The position numbers were made by a program, and so were the translations under genes. Under the pieces are notes generated by a model. That model saw nothing but the letters and a program-made list of their open reading frames with translations, was not told the DNA's origin and searched no databases. DNA of 64,000 bases from Candidatus Eremiobacterota bacterium (GTDB taxonomy: Bacteria > Vulcanimicrobiota > CADAWZ01 > Ess09-12). The stretch lies in contig JAVHLM010000003.1 of assembly GCA_031082125.1 (NCBI GenBank), forward strand, positions 62,001 to 126,000. Reading direction: 5' to 3'. Shown here in pieces: positions 45,401-52,948 of this stretch (the stretch's first letter is position 1; every line of letters begins with the position of its first letter).

Positions 45401-45702
45401 CAGAGAACACAAGGCGCCCGAAGGCGCCTTGCAGCAGACAACGGTTTGACGCTCTCATCAAGAAGCAATACCAAGCCTTTTTGAAGCACGACGGCAGCGG
45501 CAATCAGGACTTCTCTTATTATCGTGAGGGCGACGAGGAGACATGGATGAAAGCCACCCACAAGGCGAATGTGGCAGCCGAAGCTTACGAGAAGGCACAA
45601 GAGCGCCTTGAGGAGCTAGATCGCTGGTTCACCTATCGGGCGGGCTGGTTGGATGCCATGTCCTACGCCGACAGAGTAGGCGTTATAGTGGGCACAGAAT
45701 GA
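45388..45702 (+). CDS. Hypothetical island protein A2, paralogue of A1
   Basis: 104 residues, overlapping A1 by 13 bases. It shares the order of aromatic and charged positions with A1. The early coding sequence contains a perfect 9-bp hairpin (45410-45431) similar to one at 57470-57488. Function unknown. Confidence 0.68.
   Translation: MPEVAENTRRPKAPCSRQRFDALIKKQYQAFLKHDGSGNQDFSYYREGDEETWMKATHKANVAAEAYEKAQERLEELDRWFTYRAGWLDAMSYADRVGVIVGTE
45410..45431 (+). repeat. Hairpin element, copy 1
   Basis: CAAGGCGCC, loop CGAA, GGCGCCTTG, preceded by AGAACA. A second copy at 57470-57488 has the same AGAACA flank and the outer stem CAAGG/CCTTG but paired changes inside the stem. That suggests selection on structure. 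Confidence 0.55.
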
Positions 45703-45783
45703 AAGATGCGGCTTCGATTGATTAAAGCGATACCCGGGCGGGGAGAGTGGGGCTCCCTCCCCTGGCCATAGTCCTGCCATAAA

Positions 45784-45792
45784 TGTTATAAT
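45784..45792 (+). promoter_or_regulatory. Extended -10 promoter
   Basis: TG-T-TATAAT about 39 bases before the ATG at 45831. No good -35 box, as allowed for extended -10 promoters. The following CAAGG is shared with the promoter at 47028. Confidence 0.5.
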
Positions 45793-45830
45793 CAAGGGGC
45801 AATACCGCCCCTTGTGATGGAGCTTGAAGC

Positions 45831-46193
45831 ATGAGATATGAGATAGAAGGCTGCCCTAAAAGTCTAAAAGGCATTACCGAGAAGGTTAAAATCTCCTGGA
45901 ATAAAGGCAAAATAACCGTTAAATATGATGATGCAAAGGCGCACCGCTTATTTTCCAGCGGTGTAAGGCTTGAGATGGATATGATAGATACTAAATATTA
46001 TGGCAAAACATTATGGCTGGAAGAGGGAGCGAGATGCCACATGAATGTCAGTCATCTCCAAGAGCCCCTCTGTTTTTTGTTCATAATGAGAGAGCTTTTG
46101 GAAGATGATTATGCCATTAAAACCGTTTTGGACGACGGCACAGAACTTGACAGATGGCCGACGACAACTGAAATTTACGGCCCAATAGAATGA
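45831..46193 (+). CDS. Hypothetical island protein
   Basis: 120 residues, a mixed alpha/beta pattern with no membrane segment. I do not recognise it. It has its own likely promoter. The gene is AT-richer than the chromosomal genes around the island. Confidence 0.55.
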   Translation: MRYEIEGCPKSLKGITEKVKISWNKGKITVKYDDAKAHRLFSSGVRLEMDMIDTKYYGKTLWLEEGARCHMNVSHLQEPLCFLFIMRELLEDDYAIKTVLDDGTELDRWPTTTEIYGPIE

Positions 46194-46232
46194 CCTGAAT
46201 AGTAGTAAGGCCATTCCTGGCTATCCAATCAC

Positions 46233-46395
46233 TCACGTAAGCGCCTGGGCGATCCTGCCCGCGATCTGCAGGACCCCCCGGCAGGTGGTGACGGTGAGCC
46301 GCATCCACGAGAGGGTGACGCGGCGATCCTGGAGACTGTCAAGGAGCAGCGCTCCTTGTTCGTTGGTTGAAGAGTTTGTAGCGCCCCGGAGCCCT
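46233..46395 (-). pseudogene. Possible remnant of a transposase C-terminus
   Basis: A minus-strand frame ends at 46233 with protein-like sequence (GALLLDSLQDRRVTLSW followed by MRLTVTTCRGVLQIAG), but it has no start codon or ribosome site and is closed upstream by a stop. The basic, Leu/Val-rich pattern suggests the tail of a DDE transposase. Weak. Confidence 0.22.
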
Positions 46396-47027
46396 TGTCA
46401 TCGGGATGGCCGGACTACTATTCCGATCCTGCAGGATTATCGACTTGCGATAACCCTCTTAAAAGATGTGGCATGTTGCCATACCCTTTCACCCCGGCAG
46501 GTATGGAATGACCCGGCCAGGGCTCCCCTCTCTTATTTGGAAGATTCTGTATGCACCAGAGCAGGCAGGCCCCGGAATACTGTTCCTCCCCCTGCGGAAT
46601 CCTCTGCCAAGGAAGCCCTTTTTACGTTCATCCTTTGCAGAGGAGGGGTGCTTTACGTCCATCCTTGTGCTTTGATACCCTCAGTCTGAACGGCTTCACC
46701 ACGGGCACCGCTGGCAAAATAGACATGTCAGTAAAAAAAAGAGGTGCTCTGAGGCGCATGGTTACGGGCTTCTGATCTCGGAGCTCAAATTTTAAATGGC
46801 TTAATAGAGCCGTTTTCATAACATCTTTTGACCTGGTTCATGCTGATGGCGCTGTCATTGGCTTCCAGGGTAATAGTGAAAATGTTCAAAAATTACCCCG
46901 CATTACAGAGCCAATTCAGAGCCTCCAGACCAGGTTATTTCCAAAAGTATGATCCTGGTCCTGCCAGAGATGGCCCACGAGCCCGACGGCAGGGAGAAAA
47001 ACAGAAGGCCCGCTCCCTTTTCTTTTG

Positions 47028-47036
47028 TGGTATAAT
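47028..47036 (+). promoter_or_regulatory. Extended -10 promoter of the toxin-antitoxin genes
   Basis: TG-G-TATAAT followed by CAAGG, about 110 bases before the HicB-like start. Similar to the element at 45784. Confidence 0.5.
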
Positions 47037-47145
47037 CAAGGCAGGACTGTGCAGGCCCCTCATGGAAGTGATCGGGCACTCGGCAGAGCTTGCCGGGGGA
47101 GCCAGGCGGGGAGAATGATTGAAAGAAGCCGGGAGGGGGCAAATC

Positions 47146-47328
47146 ATGCTAAAGCATTTCAATGTTTTGCTTGAATGGGATGAAGAGGACAAAGTTTTCA
47201 TCTCCTATGTTCCAGCACTCAATAACATCTCCACCTATGGGGACACCAGGGAAGAGGCTCTGTCAAATACCAGGGAGGCAATATTGGGTTACCTTGAAGC
47301 CGCAAGGAAAGATGTGATAGCAGTATGA
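47146..47328 (+). CDS. HicB-like antitoxin (short)
   Basis: 60 residues from ATG 47146 behind GGGAGGGGG. The fold pattern is HicB: LLEWDEEDKVFISYVPALNNISTYGDTREEALSNTREAI. The C-terminal DNA-binding part of larger HicB proteins is missing and no HicA toxin gene is adjacent. It overlaps the next gene as ATGA. Confidence 0.75.
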   Translation: MLKHFNVLLEWDEEDKVFISYVPALNNISTYGDTREEALSNTREAILGYLEAARKDVIAV

Positions 47329-47552
47329 AGAAAACGGATATGAGAAAAGAGTTCCATCTTATGATTGATTCGCTCAATGATAAGGAATTGCTGGAGGCCC
47401 GGAAATTCTTCATCGAAAAGGTGATCCCTTATGACGAGGAACCTTTGACAGCAGAGGAAGAGAGGGCCTTTATTGAAGGGGAGAAAGCAATTCGAGAGGG
47501 TAAGGGGAAGCCACTTTCAGAGGTAATAAAGAAATATGGTGTGGCGCGGTGA
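47325..47552 (+). CDS. Small antitoxin-like protein
   Basis: 75 residues, acidic, helical. The plan (helical start, then EERAFIEGEKAIREGKGKPLSEVIKKYG) resembles short antitoxins of type II systems that end in a toxin-wrapping helix. Coupled to the HicB-like gene by overlap. The partner is unclear. Confidence 0.55.
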   Translation: MKKTDMRKEFHLMIDSLNDKELLEARKFFIEKVIPYDEEPLTAEEERAFIEGEKAIREGKGKPLSEVIKKYGVAR

Positions 47553-47576
47553 TATAGGAAGTCGGAGGTGTTAACT

Positions 47577-47825
47577 ATGGATAAAATTGAAGCCATTGAG
47601 AGATTCGTCTTTCTGGTGAAGCAGATTCCTGATGAAAGGGTAGAGAAACTCATTGCACTGCTTGAAGATTACATGCAGGAACAGGGAATGGTTATTATTG
47701 AGCCTTTCGACAGGAGCAAGGCAAGGCCTGAATTTTTAGAGAGGCTTGACGCAGCGAAGGAAGGCGCCAGGCGGGGGGAGCTTGTGTCCCATGATGAAGT
47801 TCGCAAGGAGATATTCGGGGCATGA
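47577..47825 (+). CDS. Antitoxin of the RelE/ParE-type pair
   Basis: 82 residues from ATG 47577 behind GGAGGTG. It ends LDAAKEGARRGELVSHDEVRKEIF, a common antitoxin tail. It overlaps the RelE-like toxin gene as ATGA, the standard order of an antitoxin-toxin operon. Confidence 0.72.
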   Translation: MDKIEAIERFVFLVKQIPDERVEKLIALLEDYMQEQGMVIIEPFDRSKARPEFLERLDAAKEGARRGELVSHDEVRKEIFGA

Positions 47826-48067
47826 GCTTTGAGGTGCAATGGCAAAAGCAAGCCAGAAAAGCCCTGAGGAAACTCCACCCTTCAATTCAGGAGCAGGTAT
47901 GGCGGGAAGTTGACAAGCTGAAGAATGAGACTGCCAGAGTAAAGAAGATGGCACGGCCTGGTGAGGAATACTGTGCCCGTGCCGGAGATTACAGAATCCT
48001 CTTTGAGGTAGAGGGCGAAACCATAGTGATTCAGGAAATAGGGCACAGGAAAGAGATTTACCGTTAA
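47822..48067 (+). CDS. RelE/ParE-family toxin
   Basis: 81 residues. FEVQWQKQARKALRKLHPSIQEQV and the closing RAGDYRILFEVEGETIVIQEIGHRKEIY are typical of RelE, a ribosome-dependent mRNA endonuclease. The conserved Arg and Tyr in GDYRILF and HRKEIY are present. The partner is the preceding gene. Confidence 0.9.
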   Translation: MSFEVQWQKQARKALRKLHPSIQEQVWREVDKLKNETARVKKMARPGEEYCARAGDYRILFEVEGETIVIQEIGHRKEIYR

Positions 48068-48084
48068 AACAGAAGGAGTAAGCA

Positions 48085-48159
48085 ATGGCACGCAACAGGA
48101 AGCCGGGAGGGACTGGGAAGGAGTTGCCTATTTCTGGATCTTTCCCAAAGATGTTATAA
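48085..48159 (+). CDS. Possible 24-residue peptide
   Basis: ATG 48085 preceded by AGAAGGAGTAAGC, a good ribosome site, then 24 codons (MARNRKPGGTGKELPIS...) to TAA. It may be a true small peptide or the start of a truncated gene after the toxin operon. Confidence 0.3.
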   Translation: MARNRKPGGTGKELPISGSFPKML

Positions 48160-48179
48160 GTCAAGAGGATTTGGTTACC

Positions 48180-48788
48180 ATGAATATGTGGGACTTTGAC
48201 CGATATAAGGACATATTTACACAGATATATGGACATGCTGCTCTTATGAAGCTTGAAGATGAAAGGGAAGCCAAGCAACACCAACTGATGAATGTTATGG
48301 GTGATGAGGAAAAAGTAATTTTTAGGAAAAAATATATCGAAATTATGGAAGAATATAACCAGAAGGTAGAGATATGGGATACCTTCTCGGAAGCTGAATC
48401 GGAAGCTGAACATGATCGAATACATGATAAATTGAAGCTCGATGAAGAGCTCCTCGGCTGGAACTTTGTCGAATATGTGAGGGGTGAGTATCCCCAGATA
48501 ACCAAATCTCTGCCCGATGAGTATTTATTCTCAACATGCCATCTTATTACCCGCGTAGCCGAACAGGACATAAAAATGGTCAGGCGGGCCTATGGATATG
48601 AGCCCCTCAGAAAAAAACCACCGGAGAAACTTTTTACCACAGAAGAAGCTGCCAAAGTATTAAGATTACAAGTTCCCACTCTCAGAAAATATATAAGGGA
48701 GGGGAAAGTAAATGCTATTAAAATAGGACAGCACTGGAAAATCAAGCAGAGAGAGATAACAAAAATAAAGAGAAGTGGTATTAAATAG
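48180..48788 (+). CDS. Protein with C-terminal excisionase-type helix-turn-helix
   Basis: About 202 residues from ATG 48180 (AAGAGGA upstream). The first 145 residues are charged and helical. Residues 150-200 form a MerR/excisionase-like winged helix: LFTTEEAAKVLRLQVPTLRKYIREGKVNAIKIGQHWKI. DNA binding is expected; the N-terminal part is unrecognised. The gene is AT-rich compared with its neighbours. Confidence 0.75.
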   Translation: MNMWDFDRYKDIFTQIYGHAALMKLEDEREAKQHQLMNVMGDEEKVIFRKKYIEIMEEYNQKVEIWDTFSEAESEAEHDRIHDKLKLDEELLGWNFVEYVRGEYPQITKSLPDEYLFSTCHLITRVAEQDIKMVRRAYGYEPLRKKPPEKLFTTEEAAKVLRLQVPTLRKYIREGKVNAIKIGQHWKIKQREITKIKRSGIK

Positions 48789-48870
48789 GCATTATTTATA
48801 TTTTCTATTACGCGTATAGATGCGAATGTTACAGATTTATCAATAGGTATAAGCATTTTAAATTCTTATA

Positions 48871-48899
48871 TTGACATCTCTCTTAAAATATGGTAGAAT
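48871..48899 (+). promoter_or_regulatory. Strong sigma-70 promoter of the replication module
   Basis: TTGACA (48871-48876), a 17-base spacer, TAGAAT (48894-48899). It begins a leader of roughly 260 bases before the first helix-turn-helix gene. The 14 bases just before it (TTTAAATTCTTATA) recur before the recombinase promoter at 60694. Confidence 0.75.
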
Positions 48900-48906
48900 C
48901 ATCTTA

Positions 48907-49164
48907 AGAAAAAACATACTAAGAAAACTTCCAGGACCGACACTTGACAAAGAGAGGGGTGATGGATATAGAGGCAAAAAAATAAGAAAGGTTTCGCACC
49001 TGTGTAAGGTGGAAACCCGGTTCCGAAATGAAACCTTCAGCAAGTTCATTATATCAAGCCTTACAAAAAAGTCAAGCGTGACTTGACACTATACAAAGGC
49101 TGATCGGGACCGGCAACCTCCTACCAGGTAAAGCTCAAGACTTACTATCGTAGGAGGTTTTATT
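48907..49164 (+). promoter_or_regulatory. Structured leader with sequestered ribosome site
   Basis: No gene in about 260 bases. Structures seen: AAGGTTTC (48988-48995) can pair with GAAACCTT (49030-49037), enclosing CACC/GGTG; the dyad GTCAAG-CGTGA-CTTGAC (49071-49087); and AACCTCCTAC (49115-49124) pairs perfectly with GTAGGAGGTT (49150-49159), which contains the ribosome site of the gene at 49165. The last stem would block translation unless opened, so leader-based control of the replication genes is inferred. A small RNA may also arise from this leader. Confidence 0.6.
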
Positions 49165-49431
49165 ATGCCTATTCTCTCAAACCCCGTGATTCAGGCTGTC
49201 TCAGGGATGAAGATCAATACCGCTGATCTCTGTGCACAAGCTGGAATCTCAATGCACACTCTCTACACCCTGAAAAAAGGTGTTCCCCATAAGATTCCAA
49301 GCAAGCTGTTAGATTATTTTCAAGCCTCAGGCTATTCCCCGGAAGCTCTGGTGGCTCTCCAGCAGGACTATGAAGCCTGGCGAGGCTCCCTTCAAAAAAA
49401 GACCTCTATTGCTGGAGGTGACGCAGCATGA
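49165..49431 (+). CDS. Small helix-turn-helix protein
   Basis: 88 residues. NTADLCAQAGISMHTLYTLKKGVPHKIPSKLLDYF reads as an XRE-like helix-turn-helix. First gene after the structured leader, with its ribosome site inside the stem. Likely a regulator of the island. Coupled to the next gene as ATGA. Confidence 0.7.
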   Translation: MPILSNPVIQAVSGMKINTADLCAQAGISMHTLYTLKKGVPHKIPSKLLDYFQASGYSPEALVALQQDYEAWRGSLQKKTSIAGGDAA

Positions 49432-49709
49432 GTAAAAGCGGCTGTACACCAGCGCCATTTGAAATGGATAAGAAATTAGGCTGTCATTGGGAAACAGAAA
49501 ACCGCTCTCCTCTATTCTCCCCAGATATGATAACGGACTTCAGGGAGGCAGTGAGGGCTAAGAGGCTTTCCCCCAAACAGGCAGCAGAAGCCATAGGAAT
49601 ACCTGTCAATACCGCTCTCCTGGTATTCAGCGGCGGCACACCCAAGGGCGCCAGAAAAATCAAAGCAAAAGTTAGGGCATGGCTTGTCTCAGAGAGGGGG
49701 CAGGCATGA
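49428..49709 (+). CDS. Second small helix-turn-helix protein
   Basis: 93 residues. The C-terminal half (LSPKQAAEAIGIPVNTALLVF) has a similar helix-turn-helix plan to the gene before. The N-terminal half is polar with two Cys. Overlaps both neighbours as ATGA. Confidence 0.62.
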   Translation: MSKSGCTPAPFEMDKKLGCHWETENRSPLFSPDMITDFREAVRAKRLSPKQAAEAIGIPVNTALLVFSGGTPKGARKIKAKVRAWLVSERGQA

Positions 49710-50026
49710 AAAACGAAGCCATCTCAACAGCACTGGACTCAATCCAGGAGGCCATGAAGAAGGCGGAGAGCAGCAATGAACTTCAGGCACTCACCGACAG
49801 AATGATCGCCCTGCTTGATCGGATGTCAGAGGAGCAGGGCAGACTCATCACCCTTGATGAGGCGGCGGAATTCCTTGGCTGCCAGAGGGCAACGGTGGCA
49901 CGCTGGTGCAACGAGGGCAGGATTCCCTTCATCCCGGTGGGCGCCAAGAAGATGTTTGACGCGGCAGCCCTCAGGAAATATGCCATCTCCCTCACCATGA
50001 AGGCTCACAAGGCATGGAGGAGGTAA
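49706..50026 (+). CDS. Excisionase-like helix-turn-helix protein
   Basis: 106 residues from ATG 49706. A helical start and an excisionase/MerR-like module at 45-95: LITLDEAAEFLGCQRATVARWCNEGRIPFIPVG. It could be a directionality factor or a repressor; the gene is far from the integrase, so regulation is as likely. Confidence 0.78.
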   Translation: MKNEAISTALDSIQEAMKKAESSNELQALTDRMIALLDRMSEEQGRLITLDEAAEFLGCQRATVARWCNEGRIPFIPVGAKKMFDAAALRKYAISLTMKAHKAWRR

Positions 50027-50030
50027 CGCA

Positions 50031-50252
50031 ATGACGCACAGTGACCCCCTCAATGCAGCGCTCCTCCGCCTTTTCGGCACACTTCACCAGGCAGTCCCCA
50101 CGTGCCGGGGCGAGGGAATCCCTTTTACCCCGGAGCTCAAGGAGGACCTGCTGGAGAAGCTGGAGGAGGCCCGGGATCTCCTGCGGCATGACCTCGGGCT
50201 CCCCATCACTGCTGATGACCATGACATCTCCGAAAAACTCAGATTGAGATGA
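50031..50252 (+). CDS. Hypothetical small protein
   Basis: 73 residues, acidic, helical, behind GGAGGTAAC. No recognisable domain. In the same run of closely spaced genes as the primase. Confidence 0.55.
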   Translation: MTHSDPLNAALLRLFGTLHQAVPTCRGEGIPFTPELKEDLLEKLEEARDLLRHDLGLPITADDHDISEKLRLR

Positions 50253-50266
50253 AAGGAGCAATGACA

Positions 50267-50500
50267 ATGAAGGTAAGTGAACAGACACAGAACAATGAGA
50301 GGAATCTCGGCGATTTAATCGAGCAGATACAGGGAATGGGGAGGAGCGAGTCGCTAGAGGACACCAAAAAAAAGTCCCCGCTTCTTGCTAAAGTATTACG
50401 CCTTCTTGCTGATCAACTGGAAGCCTTTGGTGATGGAAATCAAGACATTGAAACCGTTGCCTCTTGCAAGGATACCACGGTGGGCAATTCATTAGACTGA
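50267..50500 (+). CDS. Hypothetical small protein
   Basis: 77 residues from ATG 50267, chosen because AAAGGAG lies eight bases upstream; an ATG at 50249 would overlap the previous stop. Helical, polar, ending with a Cys-Lys-Asp motif. Function unknown. Confidence 0.5.
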   Translation: MKVSEQTQNNERNLGDLIEQIQGMGRSESLEDTKKKSPLLAKVLRLLADQLEAFGDGNQDIETVASCKDTTVGNSLD

Positions 50501-50520
50501 CAGCAGAAAGGAGTTTCGGT

Positions 50521-52875
50521 ATGCTGGATCTCGGTGACATCTTCAAACAGAAGCCGAAAGAAGCAGCCCTAATTATGCTCAGAATGGGGATTCAACCCGT
50601 GCCCATCCCTCCGGGGATGAAAGGCCCCATCCTGAAAGACTGGCCTAATTTCCGGTGTACCCCCGATGAAGCGGAGAAGTATTTCCCTGATGAAGGAAAT
50701 ATCGGCGCCCTTTGTGGGGAGCCATCACGAGGCCTTCTCTGCATTGACCTGGACTGCCTCGAAGCTATCACAGTAGCAGCGAAGGTACTGCCGGAAACCG
50801 GCATGAAGGATGGCAGGAAAAGCCGTCCCTGCGCCCACTGGTTTTACCGCGTTGAGGAAGGGGTATATGAAGCTTATAATGACCCTGAAGAGGGAGGGCG
50901 CTTCATTGAAGTGCTTTGGAACGGCCACCAGGCAGTGATCCCTCCCTCAGTGCAGGGCGGGAGTGGCGAGACCCGGGAATGGGTTTGTGATCGTGGGGAT
51001 TTCAGCCCTGCTGCGGCTGAATTTGAAGAACTGAGAAAAAAGGTCTCCTACATTGCAGCGGTGTGCCTCATCGCCAGAAGATGGAAGCAGGGAACGCGGC
51101 AGGAGCTTGCCTTGCTGCTTGCTGGTGCTTTTGCTCACGGTGGCATAGAGGAAAAAGAGGCGGTGAAATTTATTCGCCTGGTGTGTCAGGCTTCCGAGGA
51201 TGAGGAACGGGAAAAACGGATTGATACTATTGAGACTACTTACGGAAAATTAGGCAACGGGGAAATAACCACGGGCATTCCCAAGCTCAAGGAGTTCCTC
51301 GGAGAGAGAGTTTTCGCCAAGCTGGAGACCTGGCTGAAGCTGAAAAAGCCTATTGAGAAAGCGAAAGAATATAACCGCTCAGACAAGGGCAATGCTGAGA
51401 GGCTTGCCGATAAAGAGAAAGGCAACGTGCACTGGGTTGACAACCTCGGCGGCTTCTTTGTGTGGAATGGCACCTATTGGGAGTGTGATACCACAAAAGT
51501 TATATACCATAAAGCCCTTGAAACTATTGAGGACATGCAGCGGGAAGGCCATGAGCAGAAAAACCAGGAACTTCAAAAGCACGCCCTGCAATGTGAAGCA
51601 CTTTACAAGGTGCTGAATATGGTGGATTTCCTGAAGATACTCCCCGGAATTGCCATAAAACCTGAAATATTTGACCAGCAGCCCTGGCTTCTGAACTGCG
51701 ACAATGGCACCATTGACCTGCGGACCGCCGAATTTTACACCCACCGGCGCGAGGATTACTTCACCAGGCGAATATACATTCCCTATATCCCATCGGCACA
51801 GTGCCCCCGATGGCTCAAGTTCCTTGACCAGATAATGAATGGCAACAGGAATCTCATCAGCTTCCTGCAGAGAATGGCGGGTTACACCCTCACTGGAATC
51901 ACCAGGGAAGAGGTTTTCGTTTTTCTCTATGGAACCGGAGCCAATGGCAAGAGCACCTTCCTCTCCACAGTCTCGGATATACTCGGGCCTTATACCATGA
52001 ACGTGTTAACCACCATGTTCATTTCAGACTGGCAGTCAAAAAGGGATGACTCTTCCCTTGAAAAGGCAAGTCTCAAAGGTGTCCGTATGGTTATCACTGA
52101 GGAAATCCCTGAAGGGAGAATGAATGCCACTGCCATTAAACAGCTTACCGGCTCTGAAAAAGTGAAGGGACGTTTCCACCGTAAAGATTTTCTAGTATTC
52201 ATGCCTGAATTCAAGGTCTGGATGCACGGAAACACAAAGCCTACTATAAGAACTGTTGATGAAGGTATAAGACGCCGTTACCTCATGGTTCCTTTCGATG
52301 TCACCATACCTTTACCGGAGCGTGATAAATGCCTCTCCGAGAAGCTCCGGGCAGAATCGTCAGGGATTTTAAACTGGCTGATCGAAGGGTGCATGATATG
52401 GCAGCGGGATGGCCTCAATCCCCCTGAGGAAGTGATCTCCAGAACCAATGAGCACTTATACGATGAGGATTCCTTCAGGAGATTTTTCGAGGACTGCTGC
52501 CAGATAGGAAATCCTGATAACTTTATTTCTAACAAAGCTATTCAGGTTTGTCATAGAGAGTGGTCACAGACACAGGGAGAACTGGAATTAAGCCCCAAAG
52601 GCCTTGCAAATAAGTTGAAGAGTAAGGGGTGCATAAAAGCAAAGTTCGGGGGGGTAAGAGGCTTTTCAAAGCTTATTCTGATAAAGAAAATTGCCGATTT
52701 TGATATACCCTCTGGACACATAGTAGATTTAGACTGTCCTTCCGGTATATCCTCTTCTGATATATATATAAAGGATATACGGGGAGGAATGGAGATGTCT
52801 CCTAAGTGTCCTGATCCCCCTTTGCCCTACCCTGAAGAATCCGATGGCTATGAGGAATGGGAGGAGCGAGTATAG
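50521..52875 (+). CDS. Primase-polymerase / D5-like SF3 helicase
   Basis: 784 residues from ATG 50521 behind AAAGGAG. The N-terminal bifunctional primase-polymerase domain has GNIGALCGEPSRGLLCIDLDC with the catalytic acidic pair near residue 74. Then a D5 N-terminal-type region (residues 300-440) and a superfamily 3 helicase: Walker A GTGANGKST near 471, IEEIPEG-type Walker B (VITEEIPEG), and VWMHGNTKP sensor. The winged-helix tail follows. It should start and unwind replication of the excised island, as in P4-like and other satellites. Confidence 0.9.
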   Translation: MLDLGDIFKQKPKEAALIMLRMGIQPVPIPPGMKGPILKDWPNFRCTPDEAEKYFPDEGNIGALCGEPSRGLLCIDLDCLEAITVAAKVLPETGMKDGRKSRPCAHWFYRVEEGVYEAYNDPEEGGRFIEVLWNGHQAVIPPSVQGGSGETREWVCDRGDFSPAAAEFEELRKKVSYIAAVCLIARRWKQGTRQELALLLAGAFAHGGIEEKEAVKFIRLVCQASEDEEREKRIDTIETTYGKLGNGEITTGIPKLKEFLGERVFAKLETWLKLKKPIEKAKEYNRSDKGNAERLADKEKGNVHWVDNLGGFFVWNGTYWECDTTKVIYHKALETIEDMQREGHEQKNQELQKHALQCEALYKVLNMVDFLKILPGIAIKPEIFDQQPWLLNCDNGTIDLRTAEFYTHRREDYFTRRIYIPYIPSAQCPRWLKFLDQIMNGNRNLISFLQRMAGYTLTGITREEVFVFLYGTGANGKSTFLSTVSDILGPYTMNVLTTMFISDWQSKRDDSSLEKASLKGVRMVITEEIPEGRMNATAIKQLTGSEKVKGRFHRKDFLVFMPEFKVWMHGNTKPTIRTVDEGIRRRYLMVPFDVTIPLPERDKCLSEKLRAESSGILNWLIEGCMIWQRDGLNPPEEVISRTNEHLYDEDSFRRFFEDCCQIGNPDNFISNKAIQVCHREWSQTQGELELSPKGLANKLKSKGCIKAKFGGVRGFSKLILIKKIADFDIPSGHIVDLDCPSGISSSDIYIKDIRGGMEMSPKCPDPPLPYPEESDGYEEWEERV

Positions 52876-52948
52876 TGAGGACACATGCTGAAAAATATTG
52901 GACACATGTGATAAAAGCAAGTAAAGCCTTATACCAAGAGGAAAAACA

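Larger units (their letters stand above)
46194..47145. other. Long region without an intact gene
   Basis: About 950 bases. ORFs exist in several frames but none has a ribosome site plus protein-like composition. It contains an imperfect repeat (TACGTTCATCCTT and TACGTCCATCCTT near 46625-46665), a minus-strand remnant at its left end and a promoter near its right end. It looks like decayed sequence from earlier insertions. Confidence 0.5.

Noticed and set aside
46285-46689. 134-codon plus-strand ORF in the island gap
   Set aside because: Its composition (many Arg, Ser, Pro, Cys with no secondary-structure pattern) and the lack of a ribosome site suggest it is not a gene.
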